Shown piece after piece: positions 36,252 through 45,583 of a stretch of DNA of 64,000 nucleotides. Position numbers and translations under genes: made by a program. A model generated the notes under the pieces. The model saw nothing but the letters and a program-made list of their open reading frames with translations, did not search any database and was not told the DNA's origin. Every line of letters begins with the position of its first letter. The stretch's first letter is position 1. Source of the DNA: Bermanella sp040371755. GTDB lineage: Bacteria; Pseudomonadota; Gammaproteobacteria; Pseudomonadales; Oceanobacteraceae. The stretch covers positions 248,001 through 312,000 of the forward strand of contig NZ_BAABWE010000001.1 of the NCBI RefSeq assembly GCF_040371755.1, in the 5' to 3' direction.

Positions 36252-38279
36252 ATGCGCCGCATACTAGTAACCAGTGCTCTACCTTATGCAAATGGCCCTA
36301 TCCATTTAGGCCACATGCTTGAGTATATTCAAACCGACATCTGGGTGCGCTTCCAGCAATCCCGAGGTAATCAATGCAGCTATGTATGCGCAGACGATGC
36401 ACATGGCACCGCTATCATGCTGCGAGCTGAAAAAATGGGCGTTACCCCTGAAGAACAAATTGCAGCCGTACAGGCCGATCACGAAAAAGACTTTGCTGAC
36501 TTTTTAATCAATTTCGATAATTACGGCTCTACCCACAGCGAAGAAAATCGCCAAATTTCAGCGGACATTTACAACACATTAAAAGATAACGGCCACATCG
36601 CGGTTCGTGGTATTAAGCAGCTTTTCGACCCTGAAAAAGAAATGTTTCTTGCAGACCGTTATGTAAAAGGTGATTGCCCTAAATGTAAAACACCAGATCA
36701 ATACGGGGACAACTGTGAAAGCTGTGGCGCAACATATAACGCTGCTGAGTTAATCAACCCAAAATCCGTTATGTCTGGGGCCACACCTATTGAAAAAGAA
36801 TCCGAGCATTATTTTTTCAAGCTACCTGAATTCCAAGCATTCTTAAAAGACTGGACACGCTCAGGCACACTGCAAAATGAAGTAGCCAATAAATTGGCCG
36901 AATGGCTCGACAGCGGCCTTCAAGAATGGGACATCAGCCGCGATGCACCTTATTTTGGTTTTGAAATCCCAGGGGCACCGGGAAAATACTTTTATGTTTG
37001 GCTAGACGCTCCTATCGGTTATATGGCTAGCTTTAAACAATTATGTGATCGCAGTGCTTTAAATTTCGACGATTATTGGAAACCGGGAAGCGACACCGAG
37101 GTGTATCACTTCATTGGTAAAGATATTATTAACTTCCACGCGCTATTCTGGCCTTCCATGCTACACAGTGCAGGTTATCGCACACCAAGTGCTGTTTGGG
37201 CACATGGCTATGTCACCGTTAACGGTGCAAAAATGTCTAAATCTCGTGGGACATTTATTAAAGCCCGTACCTATTTAAATCAACTAGACCCAGAATATTT
37301 ACGTTATTACTACGCCGCCAAATTAAACAACCGAGTTGATGATTTTGACTTGAATCTTGAAGACTTCTCTCAACGTGTGAACTCCGACCTAATCGGCAAA
37401 GTTATTAACATCGCTTCACGTTGCGCCGGCTTTGTTAAAAAATCAGGTGGTAAGTTAGCCCCAGTATTGCCTGATGCACACATCCTTGAAGAAGCTGTTA
37501 CTAAGGGTGATGTCATTGCCCAATATTTTGAAGACCGCGAATACAGCAAGGCCATTCGTGAAATCATCGCCCTTGCTGATACCGCTAATGAATACATTCA
37601 CGAAAAAGAGCCTTGGGCATTAGCCAAACAAGATGGTAAAGCCGAAGAAGTACTCGGCATTTGCTCTCTTGGTATTAACTTGTTCCGCCAATTAGTGACT
37701 TACCTTTCACCTGTTCTTCCAAACATGAGTGACAACGTTGCTAAGTTTTTGAATATAGAAGACTTAAACTGGGATTCCCGCAAGGCTCCATTATTGGATC
37801 ACGAAATCACCAAATTTAAAGCATTGATGAGCCGCATTGAAAAAGACAAAGTCGATGCCATTGTTGAAGCCGAAAAAGCAGATGCAGAAGCCGAAGCTGC
37901 GACTAATCAAACAGTTAAAACTGAATCTGCATTGAGCGAGCCATTAGCCGATGAAATCGAATTCGATGATTTTGCTAAAACTGATTTACGCATCGCTAAA
38001 ATTGTTTCTGCAGACTATGTAAAAGGTGCCGGTAAATTACTTCAGTTAACCCTCGATATTGGTGAAGGCAAAACCCGTAATGTGTTTTCCGGTATAAAAG
38101 CAGCTTACAACCCAGAAGACCTAACTGGTAAACTCACCGTCATGGTGGCTAACCTTAAACCACGAAAAATGAAATTTGGTATTTCAGAAGGCATGGTTCT
38201 AGCCGCAGGCCCAGGTGGCGACGAATTGTGGCTATTAGAGCCACACGAAGGCGCAAAACCCGGTATGCGAGTTATGTAA
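36252..38279 (+). CDS. metG: methionyl-tRNA synthetase
   Basis: The protein has 675 residues from ATG at 36252 (E. coli has 677). HIGH motif as PIHLGH near residue 16, zinc knuckle CPKC ... CESC, KMSKS signature in GAKMSKSRGT, and a C-terminal EMAP-like dimerisation and tRNA-binding domain (about 575-675, DLRIAKIVSADYVKGA). A charged Glu/Ala-rich linker precedes it. The frame extends upstream to 36213 but homology starts at MRRILVTSALPYANG. Confidence 0.98.
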   Translation: MRRILVTSALPYANGPIHLGHMLEYIQTDIWVRFQQSRGNQCSYVCADDAHGTAIMLRAEKMGVTPEEQIAAVQADHEKDFADFLINFDNYGSTHSEENRQISADIYNTLKDNGHIAVRGIKQLFDPEKEMFLADRYVKGDCPKCKTPDQYGDNCESCGATYNAAELINPKSVMSGATPIEKESEHYFFKLPEFQAFLKDWTRSGTLQNEVANKLAEWLDSGLQEWDISRDAPYFGFEIPGAPGKYFYVWLDAPIGYMASFKQLCDRSALNFDDYWKPGSDTEVYHFIGKDIINFHALFWPSMLHSAGYRTPSAVWAHGYVTVNGAKMSKSRGTFIKARTYLNQLDPEYLRYYYAAKLNNRVDDFDLNLEDFSQRVNSDLIGKVINIASRCAGFVKKSGGKLAPVLPDAHILEEAVTKGDVIAQYFEDREYSKAIREIIALADTANEYIHEKEPWALAKQDGKAEEVLGICSLGINLFRQLVTYLSPVLPNMSDNVAKFLNIEDLNWDSRKAPLLDHEITKFKALMSRIEKDKVDAIVEAEKADAEAEAATNQTVKTESALSEPLADEIEFDDFAKTDLRIAKIVSADYVKGAGKLLQLTLDIGEGKTRNVFSGIKAAYNPEDLTGKLTVMVANLKPRKMKFGISEGMVLAAGPGGDELWLLEPHEGAKPGMRVM

Positions 38280-38631
38280 AGCAGTATTATCACAAAAGGC
38301 TTAATGCTGACCACAGTTGGCATTATGTCCTCTTTTGTGCGCCTCACTTAACTGCACAATGTTTTCCATCCTAACTTTTGAATCAAACAGCCACAAGAAA
38401 CCATACACAGCAGAACATAAACCACTAAATAGATAACCCAAGCACTGTAAATCGATTATACCGATATATACTATTGCTATTACTCGTCAATACAATCACT
38501 AGACTGGCTTGTACCGCCCTGTCACATAGCCGATAATACGCCCCCTTTTTCCTGCACTGACAGCCATTTAGACCGATTTACGCTGCTCAAGCTGGAATAC
38601 ATTATATTCACACCCAGTATTCGAGGCCTTT
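38280..38631. other. intergenic region between metG and rsxA
   Basis: 352 bp with no convincing reading frame. AATGC and GCATT about 12 nt apart near 38302-38325 may form a weak hairpin after metG. The rest is AT rich and presumably holds the rsx promoter, but I cannot place -35 and -10 boxes with confidence. Confidence 0.4.
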
Positions 38632-39213
38632 ATGGTTGATTACATCCTCATACTTATTTCCACCATACTGGTGAACAACTTCGTACTTGTTCAATTCTTG
38701 GGTTTATGCCCATTCATGGGGGTTTCCAATAAACTAGAAACCGCCATCGGCATGTCTGCCGCCACCACTTTTGTTTTAACACTGGCAAGCCTTAGCTCGT
38801 ACTTAGTATATGAATATTTATTAATTCCATTAGATATTGAATACCTTAAAACCATCTCATTCATCATGGTAATAGCCGTAGTAGTTGGCTTTACCGAAAT
38901 GGCCATACGCAAAACCAGCCCGCTGTTGTATCGCGTTCTGGGGATTTTCTTACCGTTAATCACTACCAACTGTGCCGTATTAGGTGTTGCCCTTTTGAAT
39001 ATCAAACGTGATAACGGCTTCATGGAGTCCATTCTTTATGGGTTTGGTGCAGCTGTAGGCTTCTCGTTAGTCTTGGTTCTATTTAGTGCCATGCGAGAAC
39101 GCATCGCAGTAGCCGATGTACCTAAAGCATTCCAAGGCAGCGCCATTGCCATGATTACTGCTGGCTTAATGTCGCTAGCCTTTATGGGCTTTACCGGCCT
39201 AGTGTCGATTTAG
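38632..39213 (+). CDS. rsxA: electron transport complex subunit RsxA
   Basis: The protein has 193 residues and six hydrophobic helices, with conserved NNFVLVQFLGLCPFMGVS and TNCAVLGVALL; the Cys residues in these half-repeats bind an intramembrane Fe-S cluster in RnfA/NqrE proteins. First gene of rsxABCDGE-nth. The Rsx/Rnf complex couples ferredoxin and NADH redox chemistry to ion movement, and in E. coli keeps SoxR reduced. Confidence 0.95.
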   Translation: MVDYILILISTILVNNFVLVQFLGLCPFMGVSNKLETAIGMSAATTFVLTLASLSSYLVYEYLLIPLDIEYLKTISFIMVIAVVVGFTEMAIRKTSPLLYRVLGIFLPLITTNCAVLGVALLNIKRDNGFMESILYGFGAAVGFSLVLVLFSAMRERIAVADVPKAFQGSAIAMITAGLMSLAFMGFTGLVSI

Positions 39214-39221
39214 GGGCTAAC

Positions 39222-39797
39222 ATGACTATTATCTTAATTGCCGTTAGCGCACTTGTAATATTATCCCTGATTTTTGGCGCTATTTTGGGTTTTGCCGCTG
39301 TACGCTTTAAAGTTGAAGGCAACCCGGTAGTTGAACAAATTGACGCCCTACTGCCTCAAACCCAATGCGGACAATGCAGTTATCCGGGGTGCCGTCCATA
39401 CGCCGAAGCCATTGCTGGCGGGGAAGAAAAAATCAACAAATGCCCTCCCGGTGGCGAAAGTACCATAGCCGCTATCGCAGACTTATTAGGTGTAGATCCT
39501 GAGCCACTAGATGCCGAACACGGTGCAGAAAAAGAATCTGCCATGGTAGCGGTTATTCGTGAAGATGAATGCATAGGTTGCACGAAGTGCATACAAGCCT
39601 GCCCAGTGGACGCCATTTTAGGTGCCGCTAAACAAATGCACACCGTCATAGCCGATGAATGTACTGGTTGTGATTTATGTTTAGACCCTTGCCCAGTTGA
39701 CTGCATCGACATGCTACCTGTGGCCACCGGCTTACAAACTTGGCACTGGGACAAGCCCGCCAACATCATTGCCACAGATAAAGAACAGGCGGCATAA
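39222..39797 (+). CDS. rsxB: electron transport complex iron-sulfur subunit RsxB
   Basis: The protein has 191 residues. An N-terminal membrane anchor, then the [4Fe-4S] motif CGQCSYPGCRPYAEAI with a further Cys near NKCPPGG, then two ferredoxin motifs, CIGCTKCIQACP and CTGCDLCLDPCP. It relays electrons within the Rsx complex. rsxC starts directly after the stop. Confidence 0.96.
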   Translation: MTIILIAVSALVILSLIFGAILGFAAVRFKVEGNPVVEQIDALLPQTQCGQCSYPGCRPYAEAIAGGEEKINKCPPGGESTIAAIADLLGVDPEPLDAEHGAEKESAMVAVIREDECIGCTKCIQACPVDAILGAAKQMHTVIADECTGCDLCLDPCPVDCIDMLPVATGLQTWHWDKPANIIATDKEQAA

Positions 39798-41951
39798 ATG
39801 AACTTAATTACTCTGCATGAATTTAAAGGTGGCATTCACCCACCTGAAAACAAAACACAAAGCACAGCATCGCCAATTTCTAGTTTAAAGCTGCCAGAAA
39901 CACTCACTTTACCGATTGCACAACATATCGGTGCACAATCTAAACCTGTGGTCAGCCTAGGAGACATGGTACTTAAAGGCCAAGTCATTGCCGAAGCTCA
40001 AGGTTTTGTCAGTGCAAATTTGCATGCACCCACATCTGGAAAAATCACCGCAATTGAGCACAGAGTTATTGCTCACCCTTCTGGAATGAGCGACATATGC
40101 ATCGAAATTCAACCAGACGGTTTAGAAAACTGGGCAACCATTCAAGGCATTGAAAACTATTTAGAAGCTGAGCCAAAAGCCCTAATTGAAAAAATAGCCG
40201 CATCAGGGGTTACAGGATTAGGTGGCGCAGGTTTCCCAACCCACGTTAAAGCATCGGTTGAACCCAGTAAAATTGAAACTCTAATTATAAACGCAGCTGA
40301 GTGTGAGCCTTACATCACCGCTGATGACATGCTGATGCGCGAACAAGCTAACAGCATCATCAAGGGTATTGAAATCCTTCAACGCATTGTGCAGCCGAAG
40401 CAATGTTTAATCGGCATCGAAGACAATAAGCCAGAAGCCATTGCCGCCCTAGAACATGCTTTGAAGCACTTTAAAGATAATACTTTTAATATTCATGTGG
40501 TACCCATACCAACCAAGTACCCAAGTGGCGGTGAAAAGCAGCTAATTGAAATATTAACTGGCAAAGAAGTGCCAGCCGGCGGCCTACCCTCTGACATTGG
40601 TATTCTTTGTCAAAACGTAGGTACTTGCTTTGCAATATACAAAGCCATTAGCAAAGGCGAGCCACTAATAAGCCGTGTAACCACAGTAACAGGTAATGCC
40701 TGCGGCCAACCTCAAAATTTCGAAGTTCTTTTGGGTACTCCAGTTAGCCACTTACTACGTGAAACCAATACTGACTCAAACCAATTAAATCGCTTAATAA
40801 TGGGCGGCCCGATGATGGGCTTTACCCTTGAAGATGCACAAACCCCCATTGTGAAATCCACAAACTGCATCATTGCCTCCTCACAACAAGAACTGCCCGA
40901 TCCAGCCTATGAGCAAGCCTGCATTCGCTGCGGTATGTGCACAGAGGCCTGTCCAGCTCAGTTATTGCCACAGCAACTTTACTGGTTTGCCAAAAGCAGT
41001 AATTTAGAGCAAGCCACCGCCCACAACATTAGTGACTGCATTGAATGTGGTGCCTGCGCTTATGTTTGCCCAAGCAGCATTCCCCTTGTTCAGTATTACC
41101 GCTTTGCCAAAGGTGAAATCAAACAAGCCAATGCAGACAAACTAAAAAGTGATCGCGCCAAAGAGCGTTTTGAAACACGAATGGCTCGCCAAGAACGTGA
41201 AGCAGCAGAAAAAGAAGCCAAGCGCAAAGCCCGAGCGGAAGCCGCTGCAAAAAAACAAGCAGAGAAAAAAGCCGCCGAAGCCGCTGCGCCAGCCTCTTCA
41301 GAAGCCAAAGCAGCCCCAGCCGCTGACCTAGAGCTACTGCAAAAGAAATTGGACGCTGCACAAAATGGCGTTAAAAAAACCAAAGAGAAAATCGCTTTAG
41401 CCGAAGAAGCCGGCGACACTGACAAAGTTGAGCTATTAAAAGGTGCACTGACTAAATCCCAAGACAAAATGAAAGAAGCCGCAAAGGCCATTGCAAGTGC
41501 AAAAAAAGCCGCTAAAGCAGAACCCGCTGCCGCTCAAATAGAAATGACACCGGAGCGAATGGAGAAAAAAGTTGAGATGGCTGAATCTCGACTAAACACT
41601 GCACAAAAGCGTTTAGCGGATGCAAAGGAATCAAACAGTGAACAAGTAGATGCATTAACAACTGCCGTTGAAAAACAGCAAGAGCGCGTTAATGAAGCCA
41701 AACAAGCATTAACTGAATTCTTAAACACCTTGAGCAATGCTACACAACTACCAGCCAAGCCAGAAGTTAACCTCGATCAACTCAAGCAGAAAGTATTAGC
41801 GGCTCAAACACGGGTAGATAAAGCCTTAGAGCGCCTCAATATGGCAAAAGAACAAGGCCTAGAAACAGTAGGCGCATTACAAATGGGCTTAGACAAACAA
41901 CAAGCCAAACTCGAAGAAGCTAAAAAAGCCCTTCAGGAGGCCAGCGCATGA
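39798..41951 (+). CDS. rsxC: electron transport complex subunit RsxC with a repeated coiled-coil tail
   Basis: The protein has 717 residues. The NADH/FMN-binding part carries GLGGAGFPTHVK near residue 140 and PSGGEKQLIEILTGKEVP. Two [4Fe-4S] motifs follow, CIRCGMCTEACP and CIECGACAYVCP (about 375-425). After residue 440 the protein becomes an Ala/Lys/Glu-rich coiled coil with three imperfect repeats starting near residues 508, 584 and 657, each rich in KK, AK and QxK and ending EAxKAL. Long variable tails are known for RsxC. Confidence 0.95.
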   Translation: MNLITLHEFKGGIHPPENKTQSTASPISSLKLPETLTLPIAQHIGAQSKPVVSLGDMVLKGQVIAEAQGFVSANLHAPTSGKITAIEHRVIAHPSGMSDICIEIQPDGLENWATIQGIENYLEAEPKALIEKIAASGVTGLGGAGFPTHVKASVEPSKIETLIINAAECEPYITADDMLMREQANSIIKGIEILQRIVQPKQCLIGIEDNKPEAIAALEHALKHFKDNTFNIHVVPIPTKYPSGGEKQLIEILTGKEVPAGGLPSDIGILCQNVGTCFAIYKAISKGEPLISRVTTVTGNACGQPQNFEVLLGTPVSHLLRETNTDSNQLNRLIMGGPMMGFTLEDAQTPIVKSTNCIIASSQQELPDPAYEQACIRCGMCTEACPAQLLPQQLYWFAKSSNLEQATAHNISDCIECGACAYVCPSSIPLVQYYRFAKGEIKQANADKLKSDRAKERFETRMARQEREAAEKEAKRKARAEAAAKKQAEKKAAEAAAPASSEAKAAPAADLELLQKKLDAAQNGVKKTKEKIALAEEAGDTDKVELLKGALTKSQDKMKEAAKAIASAKKAAKAEPAAAQIEMTPERMEKKVEMAESRLNTAQKRLADAKESNSEQVDALTTAVEKQQERVNEAKQALTEFLNTLSNATQLPAKPEVNLDQLKQKVLAAQTRVDKALERLNMAKEQGLETVGALQMGLDKQQAKLEEAKKALQEASA

Positions 41952-43003
41952 AACTTTTAAACATTAGCTCGCCACACACAACTCGCGCGTTCAGCACAGC
42001 CAATGTCATGCAAACCGTTTTACTGGCGCTCATTCCGGGTATTGTTGCATTAACTGCATTTTTTGGCCCAGGCCATCTTATTCAAATTGTCATTGCAGCT
42101 TGCACAGCTTTGGTGTGTGAGGCGTTAATTTTAAAAATACGCAAACGTCCAATTGGCATGTATTTAAAAGATTACAGCGCCCTGCTTACCGCAGTATTAC
42201 TCGCGTTATCCCTGCCACCTTACACACCTTACTGGGTAACTATTATTGCCACAGGGTTTGCCATTATTGTCGCAAAACACTTATATGGCGGCTTAGGACA
42301 AAATCCGTTTAATCCAGCCATGGTAGGATTTGCTTTGGTGCTCGTCAGCTTTCCATTACCTATGACCACATCATGGAGCGCCCCTAGCCCACTTCTTGAT
42401 AACACCATTGAACTTAGCCAAGCGTTAACTGCGATTTTTTCCTCCCGTGAAACCATAGATGCATTCACCATGGCTACCCCATTGGACGAATATAAACATC
42501 AAGTGGCGGTAGCTACAGCTGACGAAATTTTAATGAACCCATTATTCAATGGGCAAGATCAATCAAGCATCTTGCTTGGCTGGCAATGGGTGAGCCTAGG
42601 CTTTTTATTAGGCGGAATATTTTTAGTGTGGAAAAAGATATTCACATGGCACATTCCGGTGAGCTTTCTTGTTTCACTCACTTTGTGCAGTAGTATTTTT
42701 GGTTGGGATAGTGACAGTTACGTACCACTGACAATTCATCTACTTGGTGGCGCTACCATGTTAGGCGCATTTTTTATCGCTACTGATCCTGTCACCGCCT
42801 CTACCACCCATTTAGGTAAGCTGATCTATGGCGCAGGCATTGGTATTTTAATTTACGTAATTCGCACATGGGGCTCCTATCCAGACGCTGTTGCATTTGC
42901 AGTGTTACTAATGAACTTTGCTGCACCCTTTATTGACCAGTACACACAACCTCGTACATATGGTCACACAAAAGCCGTACGCGGTTTGGCTAAAAAGGAT
43001 TAA
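41948..43003 (+). CDS. rsxD: electron transport complex subunit RsxD
   Basis: The protein has 351 residues and about nine hydrophobic helices. The FMN-attachment region is TMATPLDEY (Thr before the PL), matching the S/T-x-ATPL flavinylation motif of RnfD/NqrB. FNPAMVGFALVLVSFP and FFIATDPVTA are further family marks. The ATG overlaps the rsxC stop (ATGA). Confidence 0.95.
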   Translation: MKLLNISSPHTTRAFSTANVMQTVLLALIPGIVALTAFFGPGHLIQIVIAACTALVCEALILKIRKRPIGMYLKDYSALLTAVLLALSLPPYTPYWVTIIATGFAIIVAKHLYGGLGQNPFNPAMVGFALVLVSFPLPMTTSWSAPSPLLDNTIELSQALTAIFSSRETIDAFTMATPLDEYKHQVAVATADEILMNPLFNGQDQSSILLGWQWVSLGFLLGGIFLVWKKIFTWHIPVSFLVSLTLCSSIFGWDSDSYVPLTIHLLGGATMLGAFFIATDPVTASTTHLGKLIYGAGIGILIYVIRTWGSYPDAVAFAVLLMNFAAPFIDQYTQPRTYGHTKAVRGLAKKD

Positions 43004-43005
43004 CC

Positions 43006-43719
43006 ATGACTGATCAAGCAAACACCGAAAACCAAGAGCCAACATTGATCCAGTCCATCAGCAAAAATGCTATTGGCTTAGCCATCTTTGCGTTTGTTAC
43101 TGCTGGGGTTATTGCGATTGTTCAACTCAATACTAAGCAAACCATATTAGATAATATTGCTAAGGCTCAAGCCAAAGCCTTGTATGAAATCACACCTAAA
43201 GAGTCGGTTGATAACGACATACTACAAAATTATATTGAGCTTAATTCTGAACAAGCTAAGAAAAATCTACATGTAAACTATTTAGGCCCAATAGCAGATG
43301 ATGCAAAACTATACCTTGCACAAAAAGAAGGCCAAACCCATACCTTTTTATTTCCAGTTACCGCACCTGACGGCTACACCACCCACATTCAATTATTAGT
43401 AGGCATTAAAGTAGATGGCACCATTGCTGGCGTGCGTGTTGTTGATCACAAAGAAACCCCGGGGCTTGGTGACAAAGTTGAATTAAAAAAATCCAAATGG
43501 ATTTTGTCATTTAATGACACCTCTTTAATTAGTCCAAGCGAAGAAAATTGGGAAGTTAAAAAAGACGGTGGTCAATTTGACTCCTTTACAGGTGCAACGA
43601 TCACACCAAGAGCTGTGATCCATGCCGTCAAACGCGCACTTGTTATGTTTGAAAAAGACAAAGCTATTCTTTCACAACTACAAGCCAATACGGCATTTAA
43701 AAGTGGTGAATCACTATGA
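43006..43719 (+). CDS. rsxG: electron transport complex subunit RsxG
   Basis: The protein has 237 residues. One N-terminal membrane helix (LAIFAFVTAGVIAIVQL) and a periplasmic FMN domain. The covalent FMN site is the Thr-rich FTGATITPRAV, with HKETPGLGDKVE before it. It overlaps rsxE by 4 bp. Confidence 0.95.
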   Translation: MTDQANTENQEPTLIQSISKNAIGLAIFAFVTAGVIAIVQLNTKQTILDNIAKAQAKALYEITPKESVDNDILQNYIELNSEQAKKNLHVNYLGPIADDAKLYLAQKEGQTHTFLFPVTAPDGYTTHIQLLVGIKVDGTIAGVRVVDHKETPGLGDKVELKKSKWILSFNDTSLISPSEENWEVKKDGGQFDSFTGATITPRAVIHAVKRALVMFEKDKAILSQLQANTAFKSGESL

Positions 43720-44429
43720 GCACAAAAAGCTACGGACAAATTAGCCGTGACGGCTTATGGACCAACAACCCTGCCTTGGTGCAACTTTTAGGTTTATGTC
43801 CATTACTGGCGGTAACCGGTACTGTTGTAAACGCATTAGGTCTAGGTCTTGCTACCATGTTAGTTTTAGTTGGCTCTAATGTGGCGGTGTCTTTAGTTAG
43901 AAACTACGTACCTAGCGCGGTGCGCTTGCCGGCTTTTGTTATGATTATTGCCTCATACGTAACCTGTACCGAGCTACTCATGCAAGCTTACACCTACGAG
44001 CTATACACGGTACTGGGTATCTTCATTCCCCTCATTGTGACCAACTGCGCGATTCTTGGTCGCGCCGATGCATTTGCCGCCAAAAACGGTGTTTTACCTT
44101 CCGCCCTAGATGGTTTCATGATGGCATTAGGCTTCGCCATAGTGCTGGTTATTCTTGGGGCCATGCGTGAAATCATCGGCCAAGGTACTTTATTTGCCAA
44201 TATGGATTTATTATTTGGTGATACAGCCACCACTTGGAAAATCAACATTTTCACCGATTATCCTGATTTCTTGTTTGCCATTTTGCCACCGGGTGCATTC
44301 GTGGGCATGGGATTAATCATTGCATTTAAAAACGTGATTGATGACAAATTAAAAGAGATTGATACTCGCAACAAAGAGCCTGTCGTAGCAGGATCAAAAC
44401 GCGTTAGGGTTACAGGCAAAATCGTTTAG
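43716..44429 (+). CDS. rsxE: electron transport complex subunit RsxE
   Basis: The protein has 237 residues, six hydrophobic helices, paralogous to RsxA: NNPALVQLLGLCPLLAVT and IVTNCAILGRADAFA hold the conserved Cys residues. It forms the intramembrane pair with RsxA. The last rsx gene; nth follows after 2 bp. Confidence 0.95.
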   Translation: MSTKSYGQISRDGLWTNNPALVQLLGLCPLLAVTGTVVNALGLGLATMLVLVGSNVAVSLVRNYVPSAVRLPAFVMIIASYVTCTELLMQAYTYELYTVLGIFIPLIVTNCAILGRADAFAAKNGVLPSALDGFMMALGFAIVLVILGAMREIIGQGTLFANMDLLFGDTATTWKINIFTDYPDFLFAILPPGAFVGMGLIIAFKNVIDDKLKEIDTRNKEPVVAGSKRVRVTGKIV

Positions 44430-44431
44430 CA

Positions 44432-45067
44432 ATGAACAAAACCAAACGCACAGAAATTTTTACACGCTTACGAAATGAAAACCCTAACCCTGAAACTGAG
44501 TTAGAGTACTCTACCCCGTTTGAACTAGTGGTGGCTGTGGCACTTTCTGCACAAGCCACAGACGTAAGCGTAAATAAAGCCACGCGGAAATTATTTCCTA
44601 TCGCTAACACCCCAGAAACCATTCTGGCACTTGGTGAAGAAGGCCTAAAGGAATACATCAAAACCATTGGTTTATTTAATAGCAAAGCCAAAAACGTCAT
44701 TAAGATGTGCAAATTATTAATCGACAAACACAATTCTGTTGTCCCTCAAACCCGTGAAGAATTAGAAGAGTTACCCGGTGTAGGCCGAAAGACCGCCAAC
44801 GTCGTACTCAATACAGCCTTTAGGCAGATCGCCATGGCAGTAGATACTCATATTTTTCGCATGGGCAATCGAACTAAAATTGCACCAGGTAAAGATGTTC
44901 TTGAAGTTGAAAAGCGTCTGCTAAAACTAGTACCACAAGAATTTTTAATGGATGCCCACCATTGGATGATTTTACACGGGCGTTATGTGTGCACCGCACG
45001 CAAACCTAAGTGCGGTAGCTGCCTGATTGAAGACTTGTGCGAATACAACAAAAAAGAATTGGATTAA
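44432..45067 (+). CDS. nth: endonuclease III
   Basis: The protein has 211 residues, a base-excision repair glycosylase/AP lyase for oxidised pyrimidines. HhH motif LPGVGRKTANVVLNTAF with the catalytic Lys, catalytic Asp in VDTHIFRMGNR, and the C-terminal [4Fe-4S] loop C-x6-C-x2-C-x5-C (from CTARKPKC). The rsx-nth order is conserved with E. coli. Confidence 0.97.
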   Translation: MNKTKRTEIFTRLRNENPNPETELEYSTPFELVVAVALSAQATDVSVNKATRKLFPIANTPETILALGEEGLKEYIKTIGLFNSKAKNVIKMCKLLIDKHNSVVPQTREELEELPGVGRKTANVVLNTAFRQIAMAVDTHIFRMGNRTKIAPGKDVLEVEKRLLKLVPQEFLMDAHHWMILHGRYVCTARKPKCGSCLIEDLCEYNKKELD

Positions 45068-45075
45068 AAGCTAAT

Positions 45076-45465
45076 ATGCGAATCTTACATACCATGTTGC
45101 GCGTGGGCGACCTTGACCGCTCTATCGACTTTTACACCCGTGTATTAGGCATGAAGCTAATCCGCAAACGGGAAAACGAACAATACAGATATACCCTTGC
45201 CTTTGTGGGTTTCGGTGAAGAATCCGAAAGCGCCGTTCTAGAACTAACCTATAATTGGGACACAACAGAATACGATTTAGGCTCAGGTTATGGCCATATT
45301 GCCATAGGCAGTGACGATATATACAGCACCTGTGACACCATCAAGCAAGCCGGTGGCATAGTGAGCCGAGACCCCGGCCCAGTTAAAGGTGGTACTACCC
45401 ATATCGCCTTTGTGAAAGACCCAGACGGTTACAGTATTGAACTAATACAGACCAAAAATCCATAG
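45076..45465 (+). CDS. gloA: lactoylglutathione lyase (glyoxalase I)
   Basis: The protein has 129 residues from ATG at 45076. Converts the methylglyoxal-glutathione hemithioacetal to S-lactoylglutathione. Metal ligands are recognisable: His5 in RILHTML, Glu in AVLELTY, His in GYGHIAIG and Glu in GYSIELIQ. No long C-terminal extension, as in Ni-dependent enzymes. It starts 8 bp after nth, so it probably belongs to the end of the rsx transcript. An upstream extension overlapping nth is not likely. Confidence 0.93.
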   Translation: MRILHTMLRVGDLDRSIDFYTRVLGMKLIRKRENEQYRYTLAFVGFGEESESAVLELTYNWDTTEYDLGSGYGHIAIGSDDIYSTCDTIKQAGGIVSRDPGPVKGGTTHIAFVKDPDGYSIELIQTKNP

Positions 45466-45514
45466 ATAGGAACGATTTGTTCCAGTAAATCCCGACCATA
45501 ATACTCGGGATTCA
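45466..45514. other. two inverted repeats between gloA and folE2
   Basis: GGAAC-N5-GTTCC is followed by AATCCCGA / TCGGGATT with a 9-nt loop. The second can act as a weak terminator (TTCATTGTCT tail). Neither matches a Zur box that I know. Confidence 0.4.
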
Positions 45515-45583
45515 TTGTCTCAACTTGCCCTATCAGCTAATATAGCCGCCTTATTTTTTATTGTGGCCCAAAGAATTGCTCCT

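Noticed and set aside
41096..41491. Minus-strand frames inside rsxC
   Set aside because: Open only because of the Ala/Lys-rich codon bias of the coiled-coil tail.
45466..45583. Zur box before folE2
   Set aside because: The two inverted repeats do not fit the Zur consensus that I know; a matrix search would be needed.
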